Positions 40,754-49,221 of a stretch of DNA of 64,000 nucleotides are shown here, piece after piece. The translations under genes were made by a program, and so were the position numbers. A model generated the notes under the pieces. That model searched no databases and was not told the origin of the DNA. It saw only the letters and a list, made by a program, of their open reading frames with translations. Positions within the stretch are counted from its first letter, which is position 1, and each line of letters opens with the position of its first letter. Source of the stretch: CAYRWR01 sp964428015 (GTDB taxonomy: Bacteria > Spirochaetota > Brevinematia > Brevinematales > CAYRWR01); contig CAYRWR010000005.1 in the NCBI GenBank assembly GCA_964428015.1, positions 66,572-130,571 on the forward strand. Direction: 5' to 3'.

Positions 40754-41572
40754 CTACCAGGGAGAATTGACTAAATCCAGAGCCTGGGTTTCGTTACTCA
40801 CTTCCATGATGCGCAGAGAGTCATTGTAAATGATACCGCTGGACAGAGCCGCGGAGGCATAGAGTCCAAAGTGGAGCTGGGCCATGCCACCCACTCCCCC
40901 TTCCACACGGGCATGGGAGATGAGCACCCCATTCTGCCACAGTTTGGCATACCCCAGGGAGCTGTCAAAGTCTATCAGTACATCCAGACGCACCCACTCC
41001 CGGTAAGGAAAGGTATTGGTAGGGGCGCTGGTGGCACTGGCCTGGTAGATATATTCCTGTTCGCCCTGGCGGGGAACATGGACCAGTCGAATATAGCCGT
41101 CAGGAGTGATATTAACTACCACGGTACGGCTCCAGTTATCACTGGCGTCGGGGCTCAGAGTGATAAAACTGAACCAGTCATCGATCTGGCCAGCCGGGCG
41201 GTCGGTGAGGCTGATATCCAGCCACACCCATAGACTGACCAGACAGGGCGTACGGTAGATCCCGTTTACTGTTTTCTGAAATTGGATTGTGGGATAGGCA
41301 CGGTGAGGCTTGTATACACCGTCGTTATTGTCAGCCCGGGCTGCCAGTATCCAGGCTTTATGAGCATAGGTCAGGTCATGGACCTGATTTGTAGACAATG
41401 CCTGTGCGCTGGCAAAATCACCGCCAGGTTCTATGTAAAAACCGTCAAAATCCGATTGGGATTCAAAAGAAGAAGTAAAAGTACGCAGCGGTCCGGTATA
41501 GGTCGGCTCCAATATCATACTGCAGGCAAACAGACCGGATACTATTGGTATTAAAACAAAAAATCTCTTCAT
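40754..41572 (-). CDS. Lipoprotein with LamG/concanavalin-like domain
   Basis: A 272-residue lipoprotein (C17 in GLFACS). The mature protein fits a single jelly-roll of the LamG/concanavalin A type: SFESQSDFDGFYIEP, CLVSLWVWLDIS, DDWFSFITLSP, YIRLVHVPRQGEQE, YREWVRLDVLIDF, GYAKLWQNGVLISHARVEGG, LHFGLYASAALSSGIIYNDSLRI. Such domains bind glycans. No catalytic residues stand out. The start follows GGGGAG. A decayed copy of its 3' end lies 0.7 kb away at 40005-40061, so the gene was once duplicated. Confidence 0.8.
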   Translation of the reverse strand: MKRFFVLIPIVSGLFACSMILEPTYTGPLRTFTSSFESQSDFDGFYIEPGGDFASAQALSTNQVHDLTYAHKAWILAARADNNDGVYKPHRAYPTIQFQKTVNGIYRTPCLVSLWVWLDISLTDRPAGQIDDWFSFITLSPDASDNWSRTVVVNITPDGYIRLVHVPRQGEQEYIYQASATSAPTNTFPYREWVRLDVLIDFDSSLGYAKLWQNGVLISHARVEGGVGGMAQLHFGLYASAALSSGIIYNDSLRIMEVSNETQALDLVNSPW

Positions 41573-41647
41573 CCCATTCTCCCCAATGGTTACTGAACAA
41601 AACTCAAAAATTTTAAACTAGTGTTTTTTTGGGTATATAAGCTAAAA

Positions 41648-42733
41648 TCAATGATGAAACAGCCGTACACCACTATCCACAAAAGTGATACCATACTGAT
41701 CCGCTGCGGCAATGATCTCCTGATCCCGAATGGAACCCATAGGAGATGCAATAAATTTGATACCATAGTCATGGGCCAGCTTGATATTATCAGTCTGGGG
41801 AAAGAATCCATCGGACACCAGACAGCTCCCGCCCAGTTGAGACAGCATTATTTTGTCTCCGAACTGGCTCTCTCTTTGCTGTTCGATCAACTGATCCAGG
41901 TCGGTACGTTTCAGGCCGGAGTGCTGATCCAGAAAATTATAATTAAGCTGCAGTTTCTGGTACCATATATTAGCCTTGGATAAAGCCAGCCCGGAACACA
42001 GGATGCGTGATTGCTGACCGGAGCCTATCCCCATTACCTGGCCGCCCTGCACAACGCACAGAGAATTGGACTGGGTGTACTTGAGAGTAATCATACCTAA
42101 CAGGAGGTCAGCCCGGACTTTATCGTCCAGTTTATTAGTACGGGTGACGATTTTTTCCAGCAGGTTTTTATTGATGGCCAGGTTATTGCGTTTCTGCTTT
42201 ATGGTGATGCCGAAAACTTCCCTGGATTCTGTATCAGGGGGAATAAAGTCAGGGTCGATCTGGAACATCACATATTTACCCTGTTTTTTAGCACGGAGTA
42301 TTTCCAGAGCTTCAGGACTGTACCCCGGAGCTATGATCCCGTCGGAGACCTCACTTTTTATCACCAGGGCCGTCTCTTTGTCCACTGTATGGCTGAGTGC
42401 TATAAAGTCGCCGAACGATGCCAGGCGGTCAGCGGCGCGTGCCCGGATATAGGCTGAAGCCAGGGGGGAGACATCACTGTGGATCAAATAGGCCCTTTTT
42501 TCCTGTTCACTAAGGCCGGCTGACAGAGCTACCCCGGAAGGTGTGACATGCTTAAAAGAGGCAGCTGCTTCCCGTCCCAGGACCTGAGAGGCCTCCCGTA
42601 CCAGCTGCCAGGCATTGAGGCCGTCCAGTACATTGATGACACTGGGACTACCGTTTACCAGCTGCAGCGCGTTTTTGGGGTCGTCTACTTCGGCCCAGTC
42701 CTGGTAGGGATTCATACCGTATTTGAGTTTCAT
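41648..42733 (-). CDS. purH: Stand-alone AICAR transformylase (PurH C-terminal domain only)
   Basis: A 361-residue cytoplasmic enzyme that formylates AICAR to FAICAR in purine synthesis. MKLKYGMNPYQ is the usual opening of the AICAR transformylase domain; FKHVTPSGVALS carries the catalytic Lys-His pair, and LLLGMITLKYTQSNSLCVVQGGQVMGIGSGQQSR and the C-terminal DGFFPQTDNIKLAHDYGIKFIASPMGSIRDQEII belong to the same fold. The IMP cyclohydrolase domain (about 200 residues in bifunctional PurH) is missing, so IMP formation needs a separate enzyme. Start at 42733 chosen because AGGAG precedes it and it matches the domain start; the frame is open to 42844 without a ribosome site. No other purine gene is adjacent. 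Confidence 0.9.
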   Translation of the reverse strand: MKLKYGMNPYQDWAEVDDPKNALQLVNGSPSVINVLDGLNAWQLVREASQVLGREAAASFKHVTPSGVALSAGLSEQEKRAYLIHSDVSPLASAYIRARAADRLASFGDFIALSHTVDKETALVIKSEVSDGIIAPGYSPEALEILRAKKQGKYVMFQIDPDFIPPDTESREVFGITIKQKRNNLAINKNLLEKIVTRTNKLDDKVRADLLLGMITLKYTQSNSLCVVQGGQVMGIGSGQQSRILCSGLALSKANIWYQKLQLNYNFLDQHSGLKRTDLDQLIEQQRESQFGDKIMLSQLGGSCLVSDGFFPQTDNIKLAHDYGIKFIASPMGSIRDQEIIAAADQYGITFVDSGVRLFHH

Positions 42734-42991
42734 GGGAGCTCCTATATGAGGTTTATGGGATATTAAATCAAGAATCTTTAAATATACCGGATCTTCAGGG
42801 GGTGATGAAGGCTTTTGTGGGAAGTGTTTCATTACCGGGTGCATTTATTCTATTATCATTCCCGTAGTCTGGCAACTATTTTCCCGGTTTTAGTTTCCCT
42901 GGTTATATTTGATAACTATATCCAAGATTATACTGCGTCTTCCTAAATTGCCCGACCTTTAATTATTTCAACCATCACTATCTTTCCTCTC

Positions 42992-43020
42992 TTGACAGAA
43001 CCCCTCTTTTCCTATACTTT
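42992..43020 (+). promoter_or_regulatory. Sigma-70-type promoter of the LRR gene
   Basis: TTGACA (42992-42997), 17-bp spacer, TACTTT (43015-43020), 27 bases before the ATG at 43047. The rest of the 313-bp gap from 42734 holds the unused upstream extension of the AICAR transformylase frame and AT-rich sequence. Confidence 0.65.
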
Positions 43021-43046
43021 ATTACAATACAAAAAGAGGTATTCTC

Positions 43047-44261
43047 ATGCAACATTTATCAAAATACTGCTTGCTTTTTTTTATTAACCTGGGGTTTATC
43101 CAGCCCTCCCATCTTCTCGGCCAGGAACATCTCCTGATCATCAAGAGTAACGGTATAGTAGAAACTGTGGTCTGCCCAGATCCGGGATATCCTGTACTAC
43201 TTGACCATCTCTTCCTGGAATACCAGGGTCAGGACATACTGGACTATCGATGGGAAGCCGGAAATCTGTATATAAACGGGCATCTGAAAGGACTACTGGT
43301 AAAATCTGAAAATGATCTCTCAGGAGATTTGAGCAATATTGAGAACATTTATCTCAGGACCCGTATTACTCCCGCGATCATAGATCGGCTGAAGACCTGT
43401 CCCTCTCCACTGTATGTAGAACTCTCTGTATATAATACTGATGAAGATGTGAAATATCTGGCGGGCTTGAAAAATCTCAGGGCCCTGAATTGTGACCCTT
43501 CTACAGTGATGGAAACTTCCATGATTTCCGGGGAGGGATTGAAATATCTAAAAGGAAATAATAACCTTGTAGCTCTGCGATTAAAGAAGACCTTGATCCA
43601 GGATAAGGATATGAACTATTTATTAGATATGAAAAACCTGATGATTCTGGATGTAGGATATTCGGATATCAGCGATGAAGGTATGGAGATAATCAGCCGG
43701 ATGAAAAATCTGCACACCCTGGGATTTCATTATTGCCTTCGTTTCCTGGCCAAGACCCGAATGGATATCCTGCTGGATATGCCCCACCTCCGTCAACTGG
43801 ATGGTGGTGAAGGAAGTATCTCCTATCAATCATTACCCCATATAGGCAGTCTGAATCAGTTGAATACACTGAACCTCTCCAGAAGTGGCCCGATCAGTAC
43901 CCGTCTTTCTGATAAAGGGATTAAATTTCTAAAAAATCTCACAAACATGAATTATCTGGATCTTTTTGATACTAAAATGAGTGATACAGGCCTGAAATAT
44001 ATACAAGACTTTAAAAACCTGTATTACCTGTACATAGGGGGAAACCTGATAACTAGCCAGGGTCTAAAAGTGCTCACAGGTTTTAAATCTTTGCGTTACC
44101 TGGATATCTCTGACTCTATACTCATCACCGATGAAGGAATCCCCTATCTCAGGCAGCTGAAAAACCTGGTCTTCCTCAGGCTCTATACCACTGGAATTTC
44201 AGATAATGGCATCGAGGAACTGAAAAGGGCCCTACCTCAATGCAGGATTGAATATTTCTAG
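43047..44261 (+). CDS. Secreted leucine-rich-repeat protein
   Basis: A 404-residue exported protein: signal peptide (1-25), an N-terminal cap region to ~120, then about ten LRRs from ~125 to the end with the pattern LxxLxNLxxLxLxxTxIxDxGMxxL (for example MKNLMILDVGYSDISDEGMEI, NLTNMNYLDLFDTKMSDTGLKYI, QLKNLVFLRLYTTGISDNGIEEL). The repeats form a curved solenoid used for protein binding. The spacing with SDxGL motifs is the RI/cysteine-containing subtype. It has no lipobox or LPXTG. Ribosome site AAGAGG. Probably a surface or periplasmic binding protein; partner unknown. Confidence 0.88.
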   Translation: MQHLSKYCLLFFINLGFIQPSHLLGQEHLLIIKSNGIVETVVCPDPGYPVLLDHLFLEYQGQDILDYRWEAGNLYINGHLKGLLVKSENDLSGDLSNIENIYLRTRITPAIIDRLKTCPSPLYVELSVYNTDEDVKYLAGLKNLRALNCDPSTVMETSMISGEGLKYLKGNNNLVALRLKKTLIQDKDMNYLLDMKNLMILDVGYSDISDEGMEIISRMKNLHTLGFHYCLRFLAKTRMDILLDMPHLRQLDGGEGSISYQSLPHIGSLNQLNTLNLSRSGPISTRLSDKGIKFLKNLTNMNYLDLFDTKMSDTGLKYIQDFKNLYYLYIGGNLITSQGLKVLTGFKSLRYLDISDSILITDEGIPYLRQLKNLVFLRLYTTGISDNGIEELKRALPQCRIEYF

Positions 44262-44413
44262 ACTGTCAGGATTAGTATTTTTATGCTCAGATCCTGCTGT
44301 AGAGTAGAAGAGCTGCATATATAGTAAATGAACATCGGTAATACTGAATATGTTTCAGACTATATTTATAATCTAGAACGGTTTGTATTATTATTTCATT
44401 TCAGGATAAAAGA

Positions 44414-44850
44414 ATGCTAAAGAAAAGCATATGGGTTCTGTTTCTGGTAATTCTGTTTAATCAGGGCTTTTCCTGGGGTATAGGAATATTTCTGGGTGAA
44501 CCAAATGGTATCAGCGGTGCATTTGACCGTTTCCATTTTCTGGCTGGATGGGATTTTTCCAGTACAGCCTCACTCCAGTTGTGTGGAGATTATTGGTTCC
44601 TGAATGATGAACTGGGTCAGGGAGTACGATATTATGTAGGAATAGGTGCCCGTTTCTTCCTGGAAAACCAGGTAAACCGCAATGTCACCATACCTGGCTG
44701 GGACTGGGGCTCAGAGTTCCTCTGGGTCTGCAATACTGGCTGATGTCTGAACTGGAATTATTCGGAGAATATGTTCCCGGTTTTAATATTTTCCCTGCTA
44801 CCCGTTATGACCATGACTGGGGAATAGGTTTGCGATATCATTTTAAATAA
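44414..44850 (+). pseudogene. Exported barrel-like protein gene split by a frameshift
   Basis: The first frame (44414-44743) encodes a signal peptide and a membrane-barrel-like protein (GIFLGEPNGISGAFDRFHFLAG, YVGIGARFFLENQ), then runs into a nonsense tail. In the -1 frame the sequence continues with GLRVPLGLQYWLMSELELF, GEYVPGFNIFPAT and YDHDWGIGLRYHFK, stop at 44848-44850, a typical barrel C-terminus. The switch lies at about 44690-44710 (near GGCTGGGACTGGGGCTC), equivalent to loss of one base. The intact protein would be ~145 residues. No homopolymer longer than four lies at the site, so a true mutation or a single sequence error are equally possible. Confidence 0.7.
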
Positions 44851-44994
44851 TATTGAAAAAGACTCTCTATCCCGGGTATCCGTTTTTCTATAATATTTCA
44901 AATGACAGCATCTACTATTCCATATCTGTATCTCCATAGATTTAGAGTAGTTTTTTTTCTGCTGCCATATCAAACACCTCTTCTCTTCAAGTAA

Positions 44995-45023
44995 TTGACA
45001 GATTGCATAATTCATTATAGAGT
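44995..45023 (+). promoter_or_regulatory. Sigma-70-type promoter of the cNMP-binding gene
   Basis: TTGACA (44995-45000), 17-bp spacer, TAGAGT (45018-45023), 22 bases before the ATG at 45046. Confidence 0.6.
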
Positions 45024-45045
45024 AAATAGTAATGGGAGGACATTC

Positions 45046-45444
45046 ATGGCAGAAAAAACTCTGGCCTTTTCTAAAAGGGACAAAATAATAAAAAGCGGTG
45101 ATAAAGAACAGCGCATGTATATCATTAAAAAAGGAGAAGTAGAGATCTCCATCACCGAGAATATGAAAAAAATCGTACTGGCTGTATTGAAAAAGAATGA
45201 CTTCTTTGGAGAAATCTCCCTGTATAATAAGACTCCCCGCAGTGCCGATGCCATCGCCCTGAGTGATGTAGTGGTAGCCTATCTGGATAATAAACGGGAA
45301 CTGGACCAATACCTGGTTCAAAACCCCGATTTTTCCCATATCATGGCCCAGGAATTGGTCTCCCGTCTGGCCCGGACCAATGAATTATTGAAGAAAGAAA
45401 TCGACGGCAAGAGCCAGGCTACCCTTACCGGATTTATGTGGTAA
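45046..45444 (+). CDS. Cyclic nucleotide-binding domain protein
   Basis: A 132-residue cytoplasmic protein consisting of one cNMP-binding (CRP-like) beta-roll: ITKGEVEIS-type strand (MYIIKKGEVEISI), the phosphate-binding cassette FGEISLYNKTPRSADAIAL, and a C-terminal helix (MAQELVSRLARTNELLKK). The Arg of the cassette (TPRSA) is present, so cAMP or cGMP binding is plausible. It has no DNA-binding domain, so it must act on another protein. ATG 45046 chosen: GGGAGG lies upstream; the frame extends 17 codons further without a ribosome site. Confidence 0.88.
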   Translation: MAEKTLAFSKRDKIIKSGDKEQRMYIIKKGEVEISITENMKKIVLAVLKKNDFFGEISLYNKTPRSADAIALSDVVVAYLDNKRELDQYLVQNPDFSHIMAQELVSRLARTNELLKKEIDGKSQATLTGFMW

Positions 45445-45466
45445 GGCCCTTTTCATCTCTCTGATA

Positions 45467-45805
45467 TTATTTTTTGAATAAACCCTTTTCCCGGTTCAGA
45501 ATATTTATCTCTGATTCATAGATGCTATAAAACTGTAAAGTCTTATTCTCATAATCCTGAGGAGTTATCTGGGTGAGCGTCCGGGCCAGGGCCAGTATTT
45601 CTATCACCTCTTCCGCTCCAAAATACTGACTCAGGTTTTGTATTTCCTGTTTCAGATAGTCAGAGTCCGGGTTGATGACCTCAAAATATCCGCCACCCAC
45701 CAGTTCTGAGACTGGGTCACTGCTGTGTTCCAGCCGCAAAGGTTCGGTAAACACCCCTACCCAGTGCTGACGGCCCTCTACTTTACTATACCAGGATGTC
45801 TGCAA
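45467..45805 (-). CDS. Hypothetical protein, 112 residues
   Basis: A small soluble protein with TTG start, six bases after AAGGAG. The N-terminus (GRQHWVGVFTEPLRL) is beta-like and the C-terminal half helical and acidic (EVIEILALARTLTQITPQDYENK). No signal peptide and no family recognised. It converges with the cNMP-binding gene at 22 bp. The strong ribosome site and coherent frame support it as a gene. Confidence 0.65.
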   Translation of the reverse strand: MQTSWYSKVEGRQHWVGVFTEPLRLEHSSDPVSELVGGGYFEVINPDSDYLKQEIQNLSQYFGAEEVIEILALARTLTQITPQDYENKTLQFYSIYESEINILNREKGLFKK

Positions 45806-45921
45806 AACTGACTCCTTAACCTGGGGTTATACTGGATGCCTTTTCCCCGAAATTTAGTATACTATTTCAGAATATTTCACTCAAATTTATGATTTTTATT
45901 CATTACAAAGAGACAGTATTC

Positions 45922-45950
45922 TTGACACATATACATGGTTCTTCTACAAT
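45922..45950 (+). promoter_or_regulatory. Sigma-70-type promoter of the lipoprotein gene at 45982
   Basis: TTGACA (45922-45927), 17-bp spacer, TACAAT (45945-45950), 31 bases before the ATG. Confidence 0.7.
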
Positions 45951-45981
45951 CGGAGTAAAGCTATCATTTTGGAGAACATAT

Positions 45982-46488
45982 ATGCCCAGGCTGGTAAAAG
46001 GAATCGTTATCTGGTTAGTGGCCACTGTATCTTCCTGCTCCAACCTACCGCCCGTCCAGACTCCACAGTTGGGGTCAGACCTCAATACGCAGACCGGAAA
46101 GATCACCAGGACAAATCTGACTTTTTCTTTTCAACGCCCAGACCCGGAATGGACAGTTGCAAAGTTTTTTGATCATATTTATTTCGAAGGGGATACCCTT
46201 TGTTTTTCCTGTCCCGTCCAGCCTCATGCCCTGGACCAGCGTTTTTCCGCATGGTATATTTATAAAGATAGAAAGATGCCCGCGGAACGTACAGGCAAGA
46301 CAGTAGACCATATCTGGGGTTTCTCCCTGATAGGCAGTCTCCTGGAACAGATATATCCTGAACTTCTGGAAAAACAGGTAAAAGATTTATCTTTGCCCCT
46401 CAGCTGCGCCCTGGAATTACAGCTGGAGTATTCCACCCGTGAATTTCATACAAATATTTATGTGCCAGTTTCTTTCACAATACAGTAA
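45982..46488 (+). CDS. Lipoprotein, 168 residues, unknown family
   Basis: A lipoprotein with C19 in ATVSSC, a spirochaete-style relaxed lipobox. The mature part holds strands such as LTFSFQRPDPEWTVAKFFDHIYFEGDTLCF and SLPLSCALELQLEYSTREFHTNIYVPVSFTI, suggesting a beta-sandwich. Two further cysteines (CFSC) may form a disulfide. Start 45982 is chosen: GGAGA precedes it and it begins the signal peptide; the frame is open 31 codons further upstream across the promoter, which argues against the longer form. Family not recognised. Confidence 0.78.
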   Translation: MPRLVKGIVIWLVATVSSCSNLPPVQTPQLGSDLNTQTGKITRTNLTFSFQRPDPEWTVAKFFDHIYFEGDTLCFSCPVQPHALDQRFSAWYIYKDRKMPAERTGKTVDHIWGFSLIGSLLEQIYPELLEKQVKDLSLPLSCALELQLEYSTREFHTNIYVPVSFTIQ

Positions 46489-46591
46489 AACAAGTCTCTT
46501 TTTCTCAAAGATATACATTCGGATTATTAAAATTTAAATTCCAAATAAGGATATACTTGTATTATTTTCTAATGTTTAATACAATCTGCTT

Positions 46592-46603
46592 AAACATATG
46601 TTT
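46592..46603. promoter_or_regulatory. Palindrome AAACATATGTTT, second copy
   Basis: Perfect 12-bp palindrome inside the same 15 bases (AAACATATGTTTTGA) found at 40128-40142. It lies 44 bases before the ATG of the FG-GAP lipoprotein gene, where it could overlap a weak promoter (TTGAAA at 46603-46608). Confidence 0.4.
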
Positions 46604-46647
46604 TGAAATTCCTTAAGTTGAATTATTTCACTATAAAGAGGTATATT

Positions 46648-48171
46648 ATGAAAAGTCAGATGCGTAACGCCACATTTTTCATTCTGGTCCCGGTACTACT
46701 GTTCAGTCTAGTAGCTGCCTGTACCCCTTCCACTGACCCTGGCCCGGTCAATCAGCCCCCAGTCAGCAGTGCTATGACTAATATCATTGCCGGATTAGGA
46801 CAGGTTGTCCTTTCAGTCAGTGCCGATGACCCGGACAATGATGCTCTGACTTATCAGTGGGTATTAAGCAACGGCCCCGGTACTCCTGTGGTATCAGGTG
46901 AGACTACTTCTTCCCTAACCATGCAGATTGATATGGGACTGTCTGAGGGTGTATATACTTATATTGTCCTGATAAGTGACAATCAATACACCCTGACCAA
47001 TACTGTTGCAGTGACAGTAGAATATGTACAGAAAATACTAGCATCCGACCCATACAATGGAGGATACTTTGGCTTCGGCGGAGCTATCAGTGGAGACGGA
47101 ACTACCGCTATTATTGGAGCAGATTCTCAGGATGTCAGCGGAGCCGCCTACATCTTTACCAATGACGGAGTATATTGGACACAGTCCCAAAAGCTATCAT
47201 TGAACCATACTACCAACCAGGATTATTTTGGTGAGGTGGTGGATATTAATTACAACGGGACTATTGTAGCTATCGATGCCTGGGGCGACAAGGCAGGCGG
47301 AGCTAATTCCGGGGCTATCTATATATATAAATGGAATGGATCCTCCTGGATACAGAATGCCAAATTAAAAGCCCCGGTACCTGTCACAAATGAACTCATG
47401 GGTTTAGCCCTGGCAATGGATGACACGGGTACCACTCTGGTCGCCGGATCAAAATACTATAATAATAATTCCGGCCGGGTATTACTCTATACCAATAGCG
47501 GAAGCTCCTGGGGATGGGCCCAGACTATTATATCTCCAGATAACACCCCCAATGACAGTTTTGGATGGGAAGTGGATTTAGACAGTGATGGTTCTACTTT
47601 ATTTGTTTCCGCGCCGGGTACCTGGAAAGCGGTGTACACTTTTGAAAGAAGCGGGGCAAACTGGACTCAGGATGCCCGTATTACCAATTCACTGGCGTCA
47701 CAGCTGGACGGTTTCGGGTATGGCCTGGCTACCAGTGATGATGGAAACACATTATTTGTCGGAGCACCTTACCGTACCGGATCTGTCAGCAGTATTAAGA
47801 CAGGGGTCGTATATCCTTTTACAAAAAGCGGAGCTTCCTGGACACAGGGATTTGAGATATACCCCTCGGATGGAATTGTAGATCAGCTTTTCGGAGAACA
47901 TGTGGCTATTACCCCTCTGGGAAATATGCTCCTGGTCAGTGGGCAGGATACTTCTAGCTCACGTCAAGGTAGTGCCTATCTGTTTTCCATCACTTCTACA
48001 AATTGGACTGAATTAACCAAATTTGTAGCCGATGTAAGAGCAAACTCTGACTTTTTTGGTAATATTTTATCTATATCAGATGATGGCACCAAGGCTTTAA
48101 TAGGATGCAGATATGACGATGATACTGTGAGCGGTTCGGGTAGCGTATATTTTTATAATCTGAATTACTAA
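46648..48171 (+). CDS. FG-GAP beta-propeller lipoprotein with Ig/PKD-like domain
   Basis: A 507-residue lipoprotein (C25 in LVAACT). Residues ~34-125 are a PKD/cadherin-like domain (NQPPVSSAMTNI, DDPDNDALTYQWVLSNG, GVYTYIVLISDN). From ~128 to the end a seven-bladed FG-GAP-like propeller follows, with repeats of FGxxxxISGDGTTAIIGA and GAVYIYxxxGxxWxQ. Start at 46648 chosen because AGAGGT precedes it; the frame extends 15 codons further upstream from a TTG within the palindrome region, without a ribosome site. It is probably a surface protein for binding. The Asp-rich loops of FG-GAP blades usually hold calcium. A strong terminator follows. Confidence 0.85.
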   Translation: MKSQMRNATFFILVPVLLFSLVAACTPSTDPGPVNQPPVSSAMTNIIAGLGQVVLSVSADDPDNDALTYQWVLSNGPGTPVVSGETTSSLTMQIDMGLSEGVYTYIVLISDNQYTLTNTVAVTVEYVQKILASDPYNGGYFGFGGAISGDGTTAIIGADSQDVSGAAYIFTNDGVYWTQSQKLSLNHTTNQDYFGEVVDINYNGTIVAIDAWGDKAGGANSGAIYIYKWNGSSWIQNAKLKAPVPVTNELMGLALAMDDTGTTLVAGSKYYNNNSGRVLLYTNSGSSWGWAQTIISPDNTPNDSFGWEVDLDSDGSTLFVSAPGTWKAVYTFERSGANWTQDARITNSLASQLDGFGYGLATSDDGNTLFVGAPYRTGSVSSIKTGVVYPFTKSGASWTQGFEIYPSDGIVDQLFGEHVAITPLGNMLLVSGQDTSSSRQGSAYLFSITSTNWTELTKFVADVRANSDFFGNILSISDDGTKALIGCRYDDDTVSGSGSVYFYNLNY

Positions 48172-48175
48172 TGAT

Positions 48176-48214
48176 AAAAGCCCCGGTAATTCTGTTCTAC
48201 CGGGGCTTTTTTTA
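48176..48214 (+). terminator. Strong rho-independent terminator
   Basis: 13-bp stem (48176-48188 with 48198-48210), nine-base loop, followed by more T residues. Ends the FG-GAP lipoprotein gene. Confidence 0.93.
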
Positions 48215-48250
48215 GACAATTTGGTTTTACTGTTTTCAGGATAGAAATAT

Positions 48251-48279
48251 TGACTTTTCCCGTTCAGGATACTAATTTG
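48251..48279 (+). promoter_or_regulatory. Sigma-70-type promoter of the small lipoprotein gene at 48310
   Basis: TTGACT (48251-48256), 17-bp spacer, TAATTT (48274-48279). Confidence 0.45.
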
Positions 48280-48309
48280 TATACAAATAAATATCTGAAA
48301 GGAGACCCT

Positions 48310-48696
48310 ATGAGAAAAGTTGCAGGTTTAAGTGTGGTTTTGATATTGACCATGGGAATATTCACTTCATGTGCTAAACAATATCCCCATAAAGTGGAAA
48401 CTTCCATGAAGAGTCTGAAAACAGCTGTGGGTGATCTGAAAAAAGCCATCGAAGTCAAAGACTATACCACCATAAAAGAGCAGTTTCAGAAGATAGGGGT
48501 GGATATTTCCAGCCTCAACGATGTTGATCCAATCCTCGGCACTAAAGCCGAGTGGCTATCTAACCATTCCGCACTCGTGGAGGAGACCGTAAAGGGAATG
48601 GCTGCAGCTGACCTCCAGGATGATGCCGCTATCCAGACTGCCCTGGATAATATTTTTAATTACATGAAAAGCGGGCATAAGATTTTCAAAAAATAA
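48310..48696 (+). CDS. Small lipoprotein, helical, 128 residues
   Basis: A lipoprotein with C21 in GIFTSC. The mature ~107 residues are almost wholly helical with regular heptads (VETSMKSLKTAVGDLKKAIEV, TIKEQFQKIGVDISSL, AIQTALDNIFNYMKSGHK), like a small four-helix bundle; this resembles the cytochrome-b562-type or Lpp-like helical lipoproteins, although no heme ligands (Met/His pair) are obvious. Start chosen at ATG 48310, preceded by AGGAGA; the frame is open 20 codons further. Ends at a strong terminator. Function unknown. Confidence 0.82.
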   Translation: MRKVAGLSVVLILTMGIFTSCAKQYPHKVETSMKSLKTAVGDLKKAIEVKDYTTIKEQFQKIGVDISSLNDVDPILGTKAEWLSNHSALVEETVKGMAAADLQDDAAIQTALDNIFNYMKSGHKIFKK

Positions 48697-48712
48697 TTGC
48701 TGATGCTCATTT

Positions 48713-48751
48713 ACAGACCCGGGCGGTTTCTACCCGGGTCTGTATTTTTTT
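48713..48751 (+). terminator. Strong rho-independent terminator
   Basis: Perfect 11-bp stem ACAGACCCGGG (48713-48723) with CCCGGGTCTGT (48733-48743), nine-base loop, then A and a run of seven T. Confidence 0.95.
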
Positions 48752-48825
48752 ATAACTATTAAATGTCCCCACTTATTGTATCGCATTTTCCTCTTTAGTT
48801 TCTTAATACACAGGGAGTAGTTATT

Positions 48826-49179
48826 GTGAAATCCACACAGGGTAGTTTAATCAGAGTGCTGAGTTTTATTCTGTTTGTCATTCTTGTGGTATTTACAGTG
48901 GGTCTGGGGATAGACAAGATAGGAAACGCGGGCTTCCCTGATGGATACATAACTGCTTTTGAGATAAGTATGCTCTTTTTCTATAAAATAACCCTGGTAA
49001 TCTATAGTATAAACGCGGTATTTTTCCTGATAATCGGACTGAAACGTTCCTGGCATCAATCAAAATGGCCTTTCTGGCTCAACCTGACCGTAACCTTCCT
49101 GGTCAGCTTGCTAATATTTTTAGTCCTGCCCTGGTATTTTGATACTATTCTTCACCTGGATCACGGCCAGGGCGGTTAA
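48826..49179 (+). CDS. Hypothetical membrane protein, three helices
   Basis: A 117-residue inner-membrane protein with hydrophobic segments at about 9-29, 45-70 and 80-102. The start is GTG 48826 with GGGAG upstream. The C-terminus ends DTILHLDHGQGG, facing the periplasm by simple charge rules. No family recognised. It converges with the acylphosphatase gene. Confidence 0.7.
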   Translation: MKSTQGSLIRVLSFILFVILVVFTVGLGIDKIGNAGFPDGYITAFEISMLFFYKITLVIYSINAVFFLIIGLKRSWHQSKWPFWLNLTVTFLVSLLIFLVLPWYFDTILHLDHGQGG

Positions 49180-49221
49180 TGTTTGTGTCGGACATCTTTC
49201 TTCACTTTAGATGCACGTTTT

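Noticed and set aside
32263..44850. Alternative genetic code with TGA as tryptophan
   Set aside because: Many complete genes here end in TGA (feoA, the histidine kinase at 14344) and use TGG for Trp throughout.
44758..45339. Minus-strand frame opposite the frameshifted barrel and cNMP genes
   Set aside because: No ribosome site, and it is antisense to two better-supported coding frames and a good promoter.
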